This document shows positions 51,567 to 61,035 of a stretch of 64,000 nucleotides of DNA, one piece after another (within the stretch, counting starts at the first letter, position 1; the number at the start of each line of letters is the position of its first letter). This stretch comes from RGIG6165 sp045538835. GTDB lineage: Bacteria; Bacillota; Clostridia; Oscillospirales; Feifaniaceae. A program made the translations under genes and the position numbers. Where the stretch lies: NCBI GenBank assembly GCA_045538835.1, contig JAZQEF010000002.1:124001-188000 (forward strand). Reading direction: 5' to 3'. Under the pieces are notes generated by a model. That model was not told the DNA's origin. It saw nothing but the letters and a program-made list of their open reading frames with translations, and ran no database searches.

Positions 51567-52155
51567 CCCCGCCGCCGTACTGCTTTTCGGGATGCCACTG
51601 CACTCCGAAGAGCGGTGCTTTTTTATGTTCTATCATTTCGATATCGCCGCTGAAGGTCATTCCCGTTATCTTGAGGGAATCTCCCACTTTGCCGACACGC
51701 TGATGGTGAAAACTGTTTACACAAATACACCCCTCAGGAAGCAAAGAGGAGTTTTTTATCTGTACGCTGTGCAGGTTGCCGTAGTGGTCGCTGCAATTCT
51801 GAACAAGTGTGCCGCCCAGTGCCACATTTATGACCTGTATCCCTCTGCAAATGCCCAGAACGGGAAGTCCGCTGCGAATAGCGGCATGGACAAGTGACAT
51901 TTCATACAGATCCTGTCTTTTATCCGCAAGGCGTGTTGCCTCATCTTTATGCTCGCCGTAGTAAAGAGGATTTACATCGTACCCTCCCGACAGAATAAGA
52001 CCGTCAACAACATCAAGCATTGATATTCCGTTTTCGCAGGGAAGCATAACTATGTCTGCGCCGAGTTCCCTCAGACAGTTTATATACGAGCTGTTTGTCT
52101 TATAAAAATCATTTTCGTTTTCGCAAAATCTTGATGCTGTTATTCCTATAATCAT
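51532..52155 (-). CDS. Gamma-glutamyl-gamma-aminobutyrate hydrolase-type amidotransferase (peptidase C26)
   Basis: 207 aa class I glutamine amidotransferase fold. Nucleophile Cys103 in LGICRGIQVIN, His188 and Glu190 in GVQWHPEKQ. Related to PuuD, which hydrolyses gamma-glutamyl-GABA; the natural substrate here is unproven. It is monocistronic, convergent with and overlapping the radical SAM gene; slightly shorter than PuuD (about 250 aa). Confidence 0.85.
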   Translation of the reverse strand: MIIGITASRFCENENDFYKTNSSYINCLRELGADIVMLPCENGISMLDVVDGLILSGGYDVNPLYYGEHKDEATRLADKRQDLYEMSLVHAAIRSGLPVLGICRGIQVINVALGGTLVQNCSDHYGNLHSVQIKNSSLLPEGCICVNSFHHQRVGKVGDSLKITGMTFSGDIEMIEHKKAPLFGVQWHPEKQYGGGVIESFLHLCSR

Positions 52156-52176
52156 AATATCACCTGTTATTTAACT

Positions 52177-52207
52177 AAAAATCAGCAGATATAGTCTGCT
52201 GATTTTA
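52177..52207 (-). terminator. Terminator of the sugar ABC transporter operon
   Basis: AAAATCAGCAGA/TCTGCTGATTTT around a 5-nt loop; the minus strand continues in TTTAG. Confidence 0.88.
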
Positions 52208-52229
52208 TTATATGAGCGGTTTTTTAATA

Positions 52230-53063
52230 TTATCCTTTAACTGCGCCTGCGGCAACACCTTTTATTATCTGTTTTTGCGATGTCAGATAGAAAATTATAA
52301 TGGGCAGTATGGACAGGACAAGCATAGCCATCATTGCGCCCATATCTACCGAGCCGTAACTTCCCCTGAGCGACTGCACCGCAACGGGAATAGTTTTGTA
52401 TTTCATTTTATCAAGCACAAGCGACGGCAACAGATAGTCATTCCATATCCACATTGCATTGAGGATCGCAACAGTAACCGCAATGGGAGTCAGCATGGGG
52501 AATACGACTGAGAAAAACATCTTGCTTTCGCTGCAACCGTCAATTGCCGCCGCCTCCTCAATGCTTATCGGCACACTCTTGACAAATCCCGAAAAGAGAA
52601 ATACCGAAAGTCCCGCACCAAATCCCAGATATATCGGCACGATTCCTATCGGATTGTCAAGACCGAGTCTGTTGGCAAGGGTACTGAGTGTAAACATCAC
52701 CATCTGGAAGGGCACTATCATTGAAAAGACAAAGGCATAATACAGTGTTCTTGTAAAGCCGTTTCTGTGTCGCTGAATATACCATGCAGTCATTGATGTG
52801 CAGAGCACTATCGCCGCAACCGACAGCACCGTTATAAGCAGACTGTATCCAAACGATGAAAAAAATCCCGTTTTCGAGAGTCCCGAAACATAGTTTTCAA
52901 GACCCACAAAACTTGTTTCATCCGGCAGCTTAAACGGCGTATCGCTGATAAAAAAACGGCCTTTAAGCGAGTTCATAACTATTATCAGCACCGGCGCGAT
53001 AAACAGTATTGCCATTACGAGAAGGAGTACAAAAATTATAATATCAACATTTTTCTTTTTCAT
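52230..53063 (-). CDS. Carbohydrate ABC transporter permease (MalG type)
   Basis: 277 aa, six membrane helices. The EAA loop reads EEAAAIDGCSESKMFFSVVFPMLTP (positions around 165-190), where the ATPase docks. Pairs with the MalF-type permease upstream (3-nt gap). Third gene of the SBP-permease-permease operon; no ATPase gene is present, so a shared MsmX-like ATPase elsewhere is likely. Confidence 0.92.
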   Translation of the reverse strand: MKKKNVDIIIFVLLLVMAILFIAPVLIIVMNSLKGRFFISDTPFKLPDETSFVGLENYVSGLSKTGFFSSFGYSLLITVLSVAAIVLCTSMTAWYIQRHRNGFTRTLYYAFVFSMIVPFQMVMFTLSTLANRLGLDNPIGIVPIYLGFGAGLSVFLFSGFVKSVPISIEEAAAIDGCSESKMFFSVVFPMLTPIAVTVAILNAMWIWNDYLLPSLVLDKMKYKTIPVAVQSLRGSYGSVDMGAMMAMLVLSILPIIIFYLTSQKQIIKGVAAGAVKG

Positions 53064-53066
53064 AAC

Positions 53067-53900
53067 TTACGCCTCCCTGTCTCTTGTGAGATACAACTGC
53101 AAAAGCGCAATTACCGCCACGATAACAAAGAACACAACTGCCTTTGCCTGACCGACACCCTCACTTCCGACTTTATTGTAGAAGGTTTTATAAATATCAA
53201 GAGCAAGCATTTTCGTCTTGCCTGACGGACCTCCGTCAGTCAAAGCGTAGTTCTGGTCAAACAGTTTAAATGAATTTGTAAGGGTTAAAAAAGTACATAT
53301 TGTCACTGACGGCATTATCTGCGGGAAAATTATTTTTTTGAGTCTTACCCAACTTGACGCACCGTCAATATGCGCCGCCTCTATCATGTCTTCGGGCACA
53401 CTCTGCAGACCTGCGATATATATGACCATCATATAACCTATCATCTGCCAGTTCATCAGAATGACAAGTCCCAGAAAGCCGTAATTTGGATTTGATAAAA
53501 GTGTCTGTCCGTAAGGATAGAGCACACCGTTGATTATAAGCTGCCAGATATAGCCGAGCACAATGCCGCCAATAAGATTCGGCATAAAAAACACCGTACG
53601 GAATATATTCGTGCCCTTTATGCCGCGCGTCAGTGCAAGCGCAAGTAAAAACGCGATAACATTGACACTTATCACCGATACCACCGTAAATTTTACGGTA
53701 AACCACAGCGACGAGAGAAATTCTCCGCCCAGGAAAACCTCTTTATAATTTGCAAGTCCCACAAAGGTTGCATCGGTTACTGTGCGAAACTGTGTAAATG
53801 ACAGAAAAATTCCCATAAAAAACGGCAGTATAAATGCAATAAAGAAGCATATAAGTGTCGGCAACAAAAAAATGCAGAAGTTTTTTACTTTAGATGCCAT
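53067..53900 (-). CDS. Carbohydrate ABC transporter permease (MalF type)
   Basis: 277 aa, six membrane helices, EAA loop EAAHIDGASSWVRLKKIIFPQ. Begins at ATG 53900, sharing one base with the stop of the binding-protein gene (TAATG). A longer ORF start inside the upstream gene is rejected. Confidence 0.92.
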   Translation of the reverse strand: MASKVKNFCIFLLPTLICFFIAFILPFFMGIFLSFTQFRTVTDATFVGLANYKEVFLGGEFLSSLWFTVKFTVVSVISVNVIAFLLALALTRGIKGTNIFRTVFFMPNLIGGIVLGYIWQLIINGVLYPYGQTLLSNPNYGFLGLVILMNWQMIGYMMVIYIAGLQSVPEDMIEAAHIDGASSWVRLKKIIFPQIMPSVTICTFLTLTNSFKLFDQNYALTDGGPSGKTKMLALDIYKTFYNKVGSEGVGQAKAVVFFVIVAVIALLQLYLTRDREA

Positions 53901-55222
53901 TATCTCTGTCTCTCCGATGACCATCTGTCTCTGATGGTTGCTGCAACATCCTCCCACTTCGCATTTCCGCTCGAATATTCGAGAAGTGCGCCGCCTACAT
54001 AGTCCTTATATCCTTCCGAAGGAAATGCTGCAAACATCCAGTCAACGCTCACTTTACCCGAATCAAGCCATGCAAGAACTTCTCTTGCAAGAGGATCGGC
54101 AGGTTTTTCCTCGTCTGTAAAAGTGTTAAACGGTGATATGAATCCAAGTTCATTTACCACATACGCTTTACCCGTTTCACTACCGAAAAGCCATTCAAGA
54201 AATGCAACCGAGGCATCTATATCATTCTGATCAGCCTTTGCATTTACTGCAATATAACTTTCAGTACCCACGCAAAGTCCCTGATTTTCTTCACCCTCTA
54301 TACCTGTATATATGGGTAGCATTTTGATATTTTCTTCTGCCACCGTATTGCCCGATACACTTGAAATCTGACTCCATGCCCAGTTGCCGTTTTGCACCAT
54401 TGCACAGCGACCGAGTGCAAATTCTGCCATTGAATCGTCCACAGATTTCGAACCGAGAAGCTGAGGTTCTGTAACCGAATTATTTATATAGAGGTCAAAA
54501 ATATTTTTAAAATTCTCTTCGTATTCAAATTCTATTTCATTTGCGTCAAGTGCTTCAAGTGTTGCATCGTCACCGTCTGTTCCGAATTCATAATAGAGCG
54601 GCACATTGAGAAGATGTGTCTGCCATCTCCACTGATTTCCCGGTGCAAGTGAGGTTGATGCAAACACGCCGTCAATCCCCAGTTCATCTTTTTTTGACGT
54701 CATATCCGTAACAAGCGCAGAGAGTTCTTCAAAGCTGTCTATTTCCTCCATAGATGCAAATTTTGCACCGTCAAGGGCAAAATACTTATCGGTTATGGCG
54801 CTGTTATAGATAATACCGTAACCCTCGACAACATAGGGAATACCGTATACTCCGCCTTCATTTTGAATAGCAAGGCTCTTATCAGACAAATATCCGTAAA
54901 GCGCCGTTCCCGACAAGTCATAACAATAGTCCTCCCAATTGGTGTAGCCAACAGGTCCGTTTAACTGAAATATAGTGGGCACATCGGTTTTTGACATTTC
55001 GGCTTTGAGTGTCGATTCATATTCACCCGATGCGGCTGTCATCACCTTTACTTTTACGCCAGTTTCTTCTTCATACGCTTTTGCCACTTTTTCATAAGCA
55101 GATGCAATTTCGGGTTTGAAATTCAGAAGATACACATCCGCTTCGTTTTTCTTCTTTCCGCAACCGAAAAGTGCAAGAAGCATTACGCCTGTGAGCATTA
55201 TTGCAATTAATCTCTTTTTCAA
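53900..55222 (-). CDS. Sugar ABC transporter substrate-binding lipoprotein
   Basis: 440 aa, solute-binding family 1. Lipoprotein signal with lipobox LALFGC (Cys21), then a two-lobed periplasmic-binding fold (VPTIFQLNGPVGYTNW, GRCAMVQNGNWAW, GLCVGTESYIAVN). Captures an oligosaccharide or sugar for the two permeases. Starts at TTG (55222), 8 nt after GGAG; the upstream in-frame codons lack a ribosome binding site. The substrate cannot be read from sequence. Confidence 0.9.
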   Translation of the reverse strand: MKKRLIAIMLTGVMLLALFGCGKKKNEADVYLLNFKPEIASAYEKVAKAYEEETGVKVKVMTAASGEYESTLKAEMSKTDVPTIFQLNGPVGYTNWEDYCYDLSGTALYGYLSDKSLAIQNEGGVYGIPYVVEGYGIIYNSAITDKYFALDGAKFASMEEIDSFEELSALVTDMTSKKDELGIDGVFASTSLAPGNQWRWQTHLLNVPLYYEFGTDGDDATLEALDANEIEFEYEENFKNIFDLYINNSVTEPQLLGSKSVDDSMAEFALGRCAMVQNGNWAWSQISSVSGNTVAEENIKMLPIYTGIEGEENQGLCVGTESYIAVNAKADQNDIDASVAFLEWLFGSETGKAYVVNELGFISPFNTFTDEEKPADPLAREVLAWLDSGKVSVDWMFAAFPSEGYKDYVGGALLEYSSGNAKWEDVAATIRDRWSSERQR

Positions 55223-55274
55223 AAAATCATCTCCTTTATTTACATCATACCCATATGAAACAATTTTTATTAGC

Positions 55275-55305
55275 AAAAAAGAGTCGCGTTATGCGACTCT
55301 TTTTT
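55275..55305 (-). terminator. Terminator of DUF2318-like gene
   Basis: AAAAAAGAGTCGC/GCGACTCTTTTTT 13-bp stem with a GTTAT loop. Confidence 0.92.
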
Positions 55306-55306
55306 A

Positions 55307-55882
55307 TCATTCATTAAATAAAGTTTTAATTACATCTTTGGGAACTACCAGAACATTTTTTCTTTCTTCCCGCATTTTTTTCGTTACCGGAATAGGATAT
55401 ATTGCAGACGACGGATTTTCACTTCCGAGTTCAGAGAGTTCTATTCCCGCTCCGCAGACAGAACAGTGCAGATATCCGTTATTCTCATAGAACCAACCTG
55501 TTCTTCCCTGCGAGACACACTGCTGACAACTATCATAACCTAAAAGATAATTGAAGTTACTATCAATGTAAGCAAGAATTCTCGCATCGTATTCGCCTAT
55601 CTGGAAATATGACACAGTATCAAAAGATATCTGTGTTTTGGGTATGATAACATCTCCGTATGCATCTATCTCGGCAACATAACTGTTTTCCTTTATCTTC
55701 TCATTTACGGCAATCTCCGCCTCAGTATACTCAAAAAATACAGATTTATATGTGAATATATCAAAATATAAAAATACAGATGTAAGCACTATGACACCAA
55801 TTAAAAAGATAATTACACTTATCCGCAAAAACTTTTTCTCACGTAAAACAGCCTGCTGTTTTTTCGCGTTCTTTTTCCCCAT
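55307..55882 (-). CDS. DUF2318-like membrane-anchored Cys-rich protein
   Basis: 191 aa. Basic cytoplasmic N-terminus, one membrane helix (about 20-41), then an external domain with two Cys pairs: Cys119-x2-Cys122 and Cys140-x2-Cys143-Gly, spaced like DUF2318 (FtrD-related iron or metal-binding domain). It may bind a metal or take part in thiol redox; unproven. It lies 59 nt after asnB, cotranscription possible, and ends at its own terminator. Confidence 0.62.
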   Translation of the reverse strand: MGKKNAKKQQAVLREKKFLRISVIIFLIGVIVLTSVFLYFDIFTYKSVFFEYTEAEIAVNEKIKENSYVAEIDAYGDVIIPKTQISFDTVSYFQIGEYDARILAYIDSNFNYLLGYDSCQQCVSQGRTGWFYENNGYLHCSVCGAGIELSELGSENPSSAIYPIPVTKKMREERKNVLVVPKDVIKTLFNE

Positions 55883-55941
55883 TGTTCTTCCTGCTTTCTC
55901 TTATTTGATACTATTTTACAATAAAAGAAAGAACATTTCCA

Positions 55942-57747
55942 CTACTTTATTATTTGAACATTATACACATTAAGAAAATGCTCAAGTTGGAGCATATATG
56001 CCATAGTCTGCGGAGTGGTCATAAGTTGACCGTACCATGGAGTGAGAGTGTCGTCAGTGAGAAGTTTTTCGATCGCCTCTCTTTTGACTATATCAAAAAT
56101 GCGGGCATCTTTTTTCGAGAGAAGTTGCGATAGTCTCTCCGAAACTGCCGCTCTGTAAGAAGGATTATGAGTTTTCGGATATGGACTCTTTTTCCTGTAC
56201 AGCACTTCATCAGGCAGATAGTCCTTCATTGCCTCGCGAAGTATGCCTTTTTCACGTCCCATATGCTCTTTTATCTCCCACGGAACAGTGTAAAGGTATT
56301 CTACTATACGGTGGTCGCAGAACGGCACACGCACTTCAAGACCGCTGTACATGCTCATTCTGTCCTTGCGGTCAAGCAGCGTCTGCATAAACCAGTCGAT
56401 ATTGAGCCGCATCATCTCTTTCATTCTGCTTTCAAGAGGTGAAAGACCGTCCATTTTATCCGTATCTGAAATCGTGCTTTCGTATTTTGCCGCAACATAT
56501 TCTGCAGCATTTATTTTAAATTCGTCGCTTATAAAACCTGCTCGGTAATCCGTAGTCTGCGCCCAGGGAAAACCGTAACGCTCTCTTATCTCTTTGTCAC
56601 GGTACCAGGGGTAGCCGCCGAATATCTCATCCGCACACTCGCCCGAGAGAGCGACTGTAACATCCTTTTTTATCTCTTTACAAAACTGTAACAGCGATGA
56701 ATCCACATCCGCCATACCTGGCAGGTCGCGCGCCTCTGCCGCCTCATACAGTCCATCCACAAGCGCAGGTGTGTCAAGTGTTATCACTTTACAGTCTGCA
56801 CCTATGTAATTTTGCATTATTCCTATAAAATCATCATCGGTCGTTGGTTGGAATTTCCCCGCCTTAAAATGCTCTTTCTGGTCTTTATAGGTCACAGAAA
56901 AGGTCTTTATGTTTTGTATTTCCCTTGAAGCAACCGATGAGATTATACTTGAATCAAGTCCGCCTGACAGAAATGTTCCTATAGGTACATCAGACACAAG
57001 TTGTCTTTTTATTGAATCTGTGACAAGATACTTTACATGCTCTGCCGTTTCTTCCGCGGTCTCGCTGTGAGTACCGTCAAGCAGCTTCCAATACCGTTTT
57101 GTAAGCATACCGTCCTCACTCATTTCAAGACAGTAGCCGGGCTTTACCTCTTCAATATCACGGAACACGCCGCTGCCGCCGCTCCTGCCGGGACCGACAA
57201 GCATAAGTTCAGCCACACCGTTTGTGTCTATAACAGGCTTCACAAATCCCGATGCCAGAAGTGTTTTTATCTCGGAACCAAAGGTAAAAACACCGTCTTT
57301 ATACGAAAAGAATAACGGTTTTACCCCCATTCTGTCACGCGCAAGGAAAAGCCTTTTGGTATAATTGTCCCATATTGCAAATGCAAAAATGCCGTTCAGC
57401 ATGTAAAGGCAATCGCCTTGCCACTCAACATATGCTTTGAGTATCACTTCCGTATCACTTGTCGTATAAAAAGTCTGTCCGCTTTCCCTGAGCATATACC
57501 GCAGTTCTGCCGTATTGTACAACTCACCGTTGTATACGATAGTGTATCTGCCGTAAGTCATCGGCTGTCTGCCGTTTTCCACGTCAATGACTGCAAGTCG
57601 TCTGTGGGCAAGACCTATCCTTTCATCAAGATACTGACCTTTCTGGTCAGGACCTCGCCTTTCAAGTGTGCTCTGCATAGCCGTGAGTCTGTCTGCAAAG
57701 CCGCGCATATCCTCTTTAAAACTGAGAAATCCTGCTATTCCGCACAA
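55942..57747 (-). CDS. asnB: Asparagine synthase (glutamine-hydrolysing)
   Basis: 601 aa. Starts at TTG 57747, so that processing of Met leaves the catalytic Cys in CGIAGF at the N-terminus; longer starts would bury it. Glutaminase domain with RGPDQKGQY and AHRRLAVID, then the synthetase domain with PP-loop SGGLDSS (FLSGGLDSSII). Makes asparagine from aspartate and glutamine. Its ribosome binding site GAGGTGA lies in the 3' arm of the preceding terminator-like hairpin. Confidence 0.96.
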   Translation of the reverse strand: MCGIAGFLSFKEDMRGFADRLTAMQSTLERRGPDQKGQYLDERIGLAHRRLAVIDVENGRQPMTYGRYTIVYNGELYNTAELRYMLRESGQTFYTTSDTEVILKAYVEWQGDCLYMLNGIFAFAIWDNYTKRLFLARDRMGVKPLFFSYKDGVFTFGSEIKTLLASGFVKPVIDTNGVAELMLVGPGRSGGSGVFRDIEEVKPGYCLEMSEDGMLTKRYWKLLDGTHSETAEETAEHVKYLVTDSIKRQLVSDVPIGTFLSGGLDSSIISSVASREIQNIKTFSVTYKDQKEHFKAGKFQPTTDDDFIGIMQNYIGADCKVITLDTPALVDGLYEAAEARDLPGMADVDSSLLQFCKEIKKDVTVALSGECADEIFGGYPWYRDKEIRERYGFPWAQTTDYRAGFISDEFKINAAEYVAAKYESTISDTDKMDGLSPLESRMKEMMRLNIDWFMQTLLDRKDRMSMYSGLEVRVPFCDHRIVEYLYTVPWEIKEHMGREKGILREAMKDYLPDEVLYRKKSPYPKTHNPSYRAAVSERLSQLLSKKDARIFDIVKREAIEKLLTDDTLTPWYGQLMTTPQTMAYMLQLEHFLNVYNVQIIK

Positions 57748-57788
57748 AAAAATCACCTCTGTGCACATTATATGCAGAGAGGTGATTT
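57746..57788 (-). terminator. Terminator-like hairpin that also contains the asnB ribosome binding site
   Basis: AAATCACCTCT (57750-57760) with AGAGGTGATTT (57778-57788), plus TGCA/TGCA inside and one mismatch; on the minus strand a T7 run follows (57752-57746). The run includes the first bases of the asnB TTG start, and AGAGGTGA in the arm is the asnB site, which the hairpin would hide. Confidence 0.82.
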
Positions 57789-57792
57789 GATA

Positions 57793-58272
57793 TTATTTTA
57801 CTATGTCTTCAAAAGTGCCTCTTGTCAGTTTCGCAAGAGCCTGCGGTGATAGTTCTATCTGTGAACCTATCTTGCCGCCGCTGACGGTAATTGTCGGAAG
57901 TGCTTCTGCGGTTTTGTCATAGACCGTGACAAAAGCCTTCTTCATACCTATCGGCGAGCATCCGCCTCTGATATACCCAGTCACTTTATTGATGTCGGCG
58001 ACCTTTATCATTTCGACCGATTTTTCACCGACCGAGCGTGCCGCCTTTTTCATATCAAGTTCACTTGCTACGGGAATGACAAAAACAAAATGATTTGACT
58101 TGCCCTTAGTCACAAGTGTCTTGTAGACTATCTCCTGCGGTTTACCTATCTTCTGCGCCACCGAAACACCGTCTATCGCGCCGTCACCGTGTTCATATGT
58201 ATAGTGCGCGTATTCCACCTTTTCACGGTCGAGAATACGCATCACATTTGTTTTTTCTTCACCTTTAGCCAT
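57793..58272 (-). CDS. ybaK: Cys-tRNA(Pro) deacylase (YbaK/EbsC type)
   Basis: 159 aa. YbaK fold with conserved KTLVTKG, VIPVASELDMKKAARS and YIRGGCSPIGMKK (the GGxSP motif). Removes Cys wrongly attached to tRNA-Pro. 2 nt after dapL; RBS overlaps the dapL end. Followed by the asnB hairpin. Confidence 0.93.
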   Translation of the reverse strand: MAKGEEKTNVMRILDREKVEYAHYTYEHGDGAIDGVSVAQKIGKPQEIVYKTLVTKGKSNHFVFVIPVASELDMKKAARSVGEKSVEMIKVADINKVTGYIRGGCSPIGMKKAFVTVYDKTAEALPTITVSGGKIGSQIELSPQALAKLTRGTFEDIVK

Positions 58273-58274
58273 AC

Positions 58275-59474
58275 TTAACCGAAAATCTTCTTTATTCTTT
58301 CTACTGCTTCCACAGTCTTGTCAGCGTTGCCGAAAGATGTAAGTCTGAACCAACCTTCACCAGCCTCACCAAAGCCGCTGCCGGGTGTTCCGACAACATT
58401 TGCCTCTGTGAGGAGTTTATCAAAGAAATCCCATGACTTCATACCGTTCGGGCACTTAAGCCAGATGTAGGGTGAATTATCACCGCCCGTAGACTCCCAA
58501 CCGAGTTCGGATACAGCCTTTTTGATAACCTTTGCATTGTTCATATAGTACTTGACAAGTTCCTTACACTGTGCTCTGCCCTCTTCAGTATAAACAGCAT
58601 ATGCTGCACGCTCCGAAATATACGAAGCACCGTTGAACTTTGTGGACTGTCTTCTATTCCAGAGTTTATTTAAACTTACTTCGTTTGAGTTTTCATCCTT
58701 TGCCATAAGTTCTTTAGGAACTACGGTGTAACCGCATCTTACACCCGTAAAGCCTGCCGTTTTCGAGAAACTGCGTATTTCGATAGCACACTTTTTTGCA
58801 CCCTCGACTTCATAAATTGTATGAGGAAGCGTATCATCAGAAATAAATGATTCATATGCCGCATCAAATACGATGACTGCGCCGCAGGAGAGCGCATAGT
58901 CCACCCACTTCTTGAGAAGTGCTTTATCCATTACTGCGCCCGTCGGATTATTGGGTGAGCAGAGGAAAATCAAATCCGATTTAAAATCGGGAGGAACGGG
59001 AAGAAAACCGTTTTCGGGCGTGCATTTTACAAATTTCACCTCTCTGCCCGACATAATGCTTGCATCTACATATACGGGATATGCAGGCTCACTGACAAGT
59101 GTTACGCTGTCTGCCGCAAAAATATCGCCGATGTTTCCGCAGTCGCTCTTCGCCCCGTCGCTGATGAAAATTTCATCCGTGCTTATTTCAACGCCTCTTG
59201 CCTCAAAGTCCTGCTTTGCTATTGCAGCGGCAAGAAATTCGTATCCCTTTTCGGGACCGTAGCCCTTAAAAGTTTCGGCTTTGCCCATCTCTGCGCTTGC
59301 CTTTTCCATCTCTTTGACAACCGCTTCTGCAAGAGGCAGCGTAACGTCACCGATACCGAGACTTATTACATCTCTGTCGGGATTTGCCTCCTTGTACGCC
59401 TTAACTCTTCTTGCTATCTCAACAAAGAGATAACTCTCATTAAGATTTAAAAAATTTGTGTTTATTTTTGCCAT
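58275..59474 (-). CDS. dapL: LL-diaminopimelate aminotransferase
   Basis: 399 aa, PLP-dependent class I. ISLGIGDVTLPL (N-term signature of DapL), SPNNPTG, DAAYESF and Schiff-base Lys in RSFSKTAGFTG. Converts tetrahydrodipicolinate to LL-DAP in one step, used by Clostridia among others, feeding DapF next door. RBS AAAGGA. Confidence 0.96.
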   Translation of the reverse strand: MAKINTNFLNLNESYLFVEIARRVKAYKEANPDRDVISLGIGDVTLPLAEAVVKEMEKASAEMGKAETFKGYGPEKGYEFLAAAIAKQDFEARGVEISTDEIFISDGAKSDCGNIGDIFAADSVTLVSEPAYPVYVDASIMSGREVKFVKCTPENGFLPVPPDFKSDLIFLCSPNNPTGAVMDKALLKKWVDYALSCGAVIVFDAAYESFISDDTLPHTIYEVEGAKKCAIEIRSFSKTAGFTGVRCGYTVVPKELMAKDENSNEVSLNKLWNRRQSTKFNGASYISERAAYAVYTEEGRAQCKELVKYYMNNAKVIKKAVSELGWESTGGDNSPYIWLKCPNGMKSWDFFDKLLTEANVVGTPGSGFGEAGEGWFRLTSFGNADKTVEAVERIKKIFG

Positions 59475-59490
59475 TTTATCCAGATCCTTT

Positions 59491-60339
59491 CTATATTACC
59501 ATACAGCCGTCAAATACTTCGACTGCATTTCCTGTCATAAATATTACACCTTCATCCGTCTGCCTGAGCACAAGATTGCCGCCCTTCATATGGACGGTGA
59601 TGTCAGTATTCTTTTTACAGTAACCTGCCATTATCGCTGCTGCCGCCGTTGCGCATGCGCCCGTTCCGCAGGCAAGCGTTTCACCGCTTCCCCTCTCCCA
59701 TACGCGCATACGAAGTTCTGTGCCGGAGAGTACATTTACAAATTCTGTGTTGACTCTCTCGGGGAAGATGGGTGCATTTTCAAACACGGGGCCTATCTTT
59801 TCAAGGTCCAAACCGTCTACATTCTCTTTTGTAAATACAACACAGTGTGGATTGCCCATCGATACACAGGTTATCTCCTGCTCTGTGCCGCCGATAACAA
59901 TTTTTTCAAGTACGAGTTCTTCTTTGTCTGTTATTACAGGGACTTTTTTTGCCTCTGTAACCGGTTTTCCCATATCAACGGTGGCAGAATGTGCTTTCCC
60001 GTCCTCCCCCGTATGCAAAGTGATGTATTTAACACCTGCATCTGTTTCAAGGGTAAGTTCTTTATTTTTCACATAACCTCTGTCATATGCAAATTTTGCG
60101 ACACAGCGGCTGCCGTTTCCGCACATCTTGCCGCGGCTTCCGTCTGCATTGTACATTATCATGCGTACATCGCAAGTCTCACTCGGTGCGACGAGAATAA
60201 GCCCGTCTGCCCCAATACCCTTGTGTCTGTCACTTACAATAACCGACAGTTTTTCAGGCTCTTCTATCTTATACTTAAAGCAGTCAACATACACATAGTC
60301 GTTTCCTGCACCGTGCATCTTGGTAAACCTAAGTTCCAT
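59491..60339 (-). CDS. dapF: Diaminopimelate epimerase
   Basis: 282 aa. The two catalytic Cys are in MCGNGSRC (Cys73) and LACGTGACA. Turns LL-DAP to meso-DAP for peptidoglycan and lysine. Its ATG shares one base with the rpe stop (TAATG). Confidence 0.97.
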   Translation of the reverse strand: MELRFTKMHGAGNDYVYVDCFKYKIEEPEKLSVIVSDRHKGIGADGLILVAPSETCDVRMIMYNADGSRGKMCGNGSRCVAKFAYDRGYVKNKELTLETDAGVKYITLHTGEDGKAHSATVDMGKPVTEAKKVPVITDKEELVLEKIVIGGTEQEITCVSMGNPHCVVFTKENVDGLDLEKIGPVFENAPIFPERVNTEFVNVLSGTELRMRVWERGSGETLACGTGACATAAAAIMAGYCKKNTDITVHMKGGNLVLRQTDEGVIFMTGNAVEVFDGCMVI

Positions 60340-60980
60340 TATATCCCCCTGACATCGGCGACTGCTTTTGCAAGATCGGCTTTGCCGAAAACGCTGCTTC
60401 CCGCAACTGCAACATCAGCATTTTCTATCAGCCTTGCCGTCTCGCTGTTTACGCCGCCGTCAACACTTATTATGTACGAATAATTATTTTCTTCGCGAAG
60501 TTTTACAAGTTCATCGACCTTGCCTACCGCACAGTCCATAAACTTCTGCCCGCCAAAGCCGGGTTCAACGCTCATAACGAGCACAAGTTCGACCTTGTCA
60601 AGTATATGCTTTATCGCATCAACAGATGTGCCGGGTTTTATCGAAACACCTGCTTTTACTCCCTTTTCGTGAATGGCGTCTATTATCTTGCCGGCATCGT
60701 CGTCACACTCGATGTGGAATGTGATATAATCGCTGCCTGCACTGACAAAATCATCAATATAGTCAAGCGGATGAGATATCATCAGATGTGTGTCAAAAGG
60801 CAGCGTACAGTGCTTTCGAAGCGCCTTTATTATCGGCGCGCCGAATGAGATGTTAGGCACAAAGTGACCGTCCATCACATCGAGATGAAGCCAGTCTGCC
60901 CCCGCTTTTTCTATATTTTTTACGTCAGTTTCAAGATTTGCAAAATCAGCCGCTAAAAGTGACGGTGCTATTTTCAGCAT
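60339..60980 (-). CDS. rpe: Ribulose-phosphate 3-epimerase
   Basis: 213 aa TIM barrel. Metal-binding HLDVMDGHFVPN, THLMI, MSVEPGFGGQ and VDGGVN. Interconverts ribulose 5-phosphate and xylulose 5-phosphate. First gene of rpe-dapF-dapL-ybaK-asnB. Confidence 0.97.
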   Translation of the reverse strand: MLKIAPSLLAADFANLETDVKNIEKAGADWLHLDVMDGHFVPNISFGAPIIKALRKHCTLPFDTHLMISHPLDYIDDFVSAGSDYITFHIECDDDAGKIIDAIHEKGVKAGVSIKPGTSVDAIKHILDKVELVLVMSVEPGFGGQKFMDCAVGKVDELVKLREENNYSYIISVDGGVNSETARLIENADVAVAGSSVFGKADLAKAVADVRGI

Positions 60981-60999
60981 ATTTATCTCCTTTTGACTT

Positions 61000-61028
61000 T
61001 TGTGTCAATTATATTTTGATTTCATAGT
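61000..61028 (+). promoter_or_regulatory. Possible promoter of the 61 kb structured RNA
   Basis: TTGTGT (61000-61005), 17-nt spacer, CATAGT (61023-61028). Start expected at about 61035, exactly where the closing stem begins. Weak on its own. Confidence 0.4.
61008..61013 (-). promoter_or_regulatory. Likely -10 element of the rpe operon
   Basis: Minus-strand TATAAT, 28-33 nt ahead of the rpe start; no good -35 at 17 nt is seen. Confidence 0.45.
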
Positions 61029-61035
61029 ATGTAAT

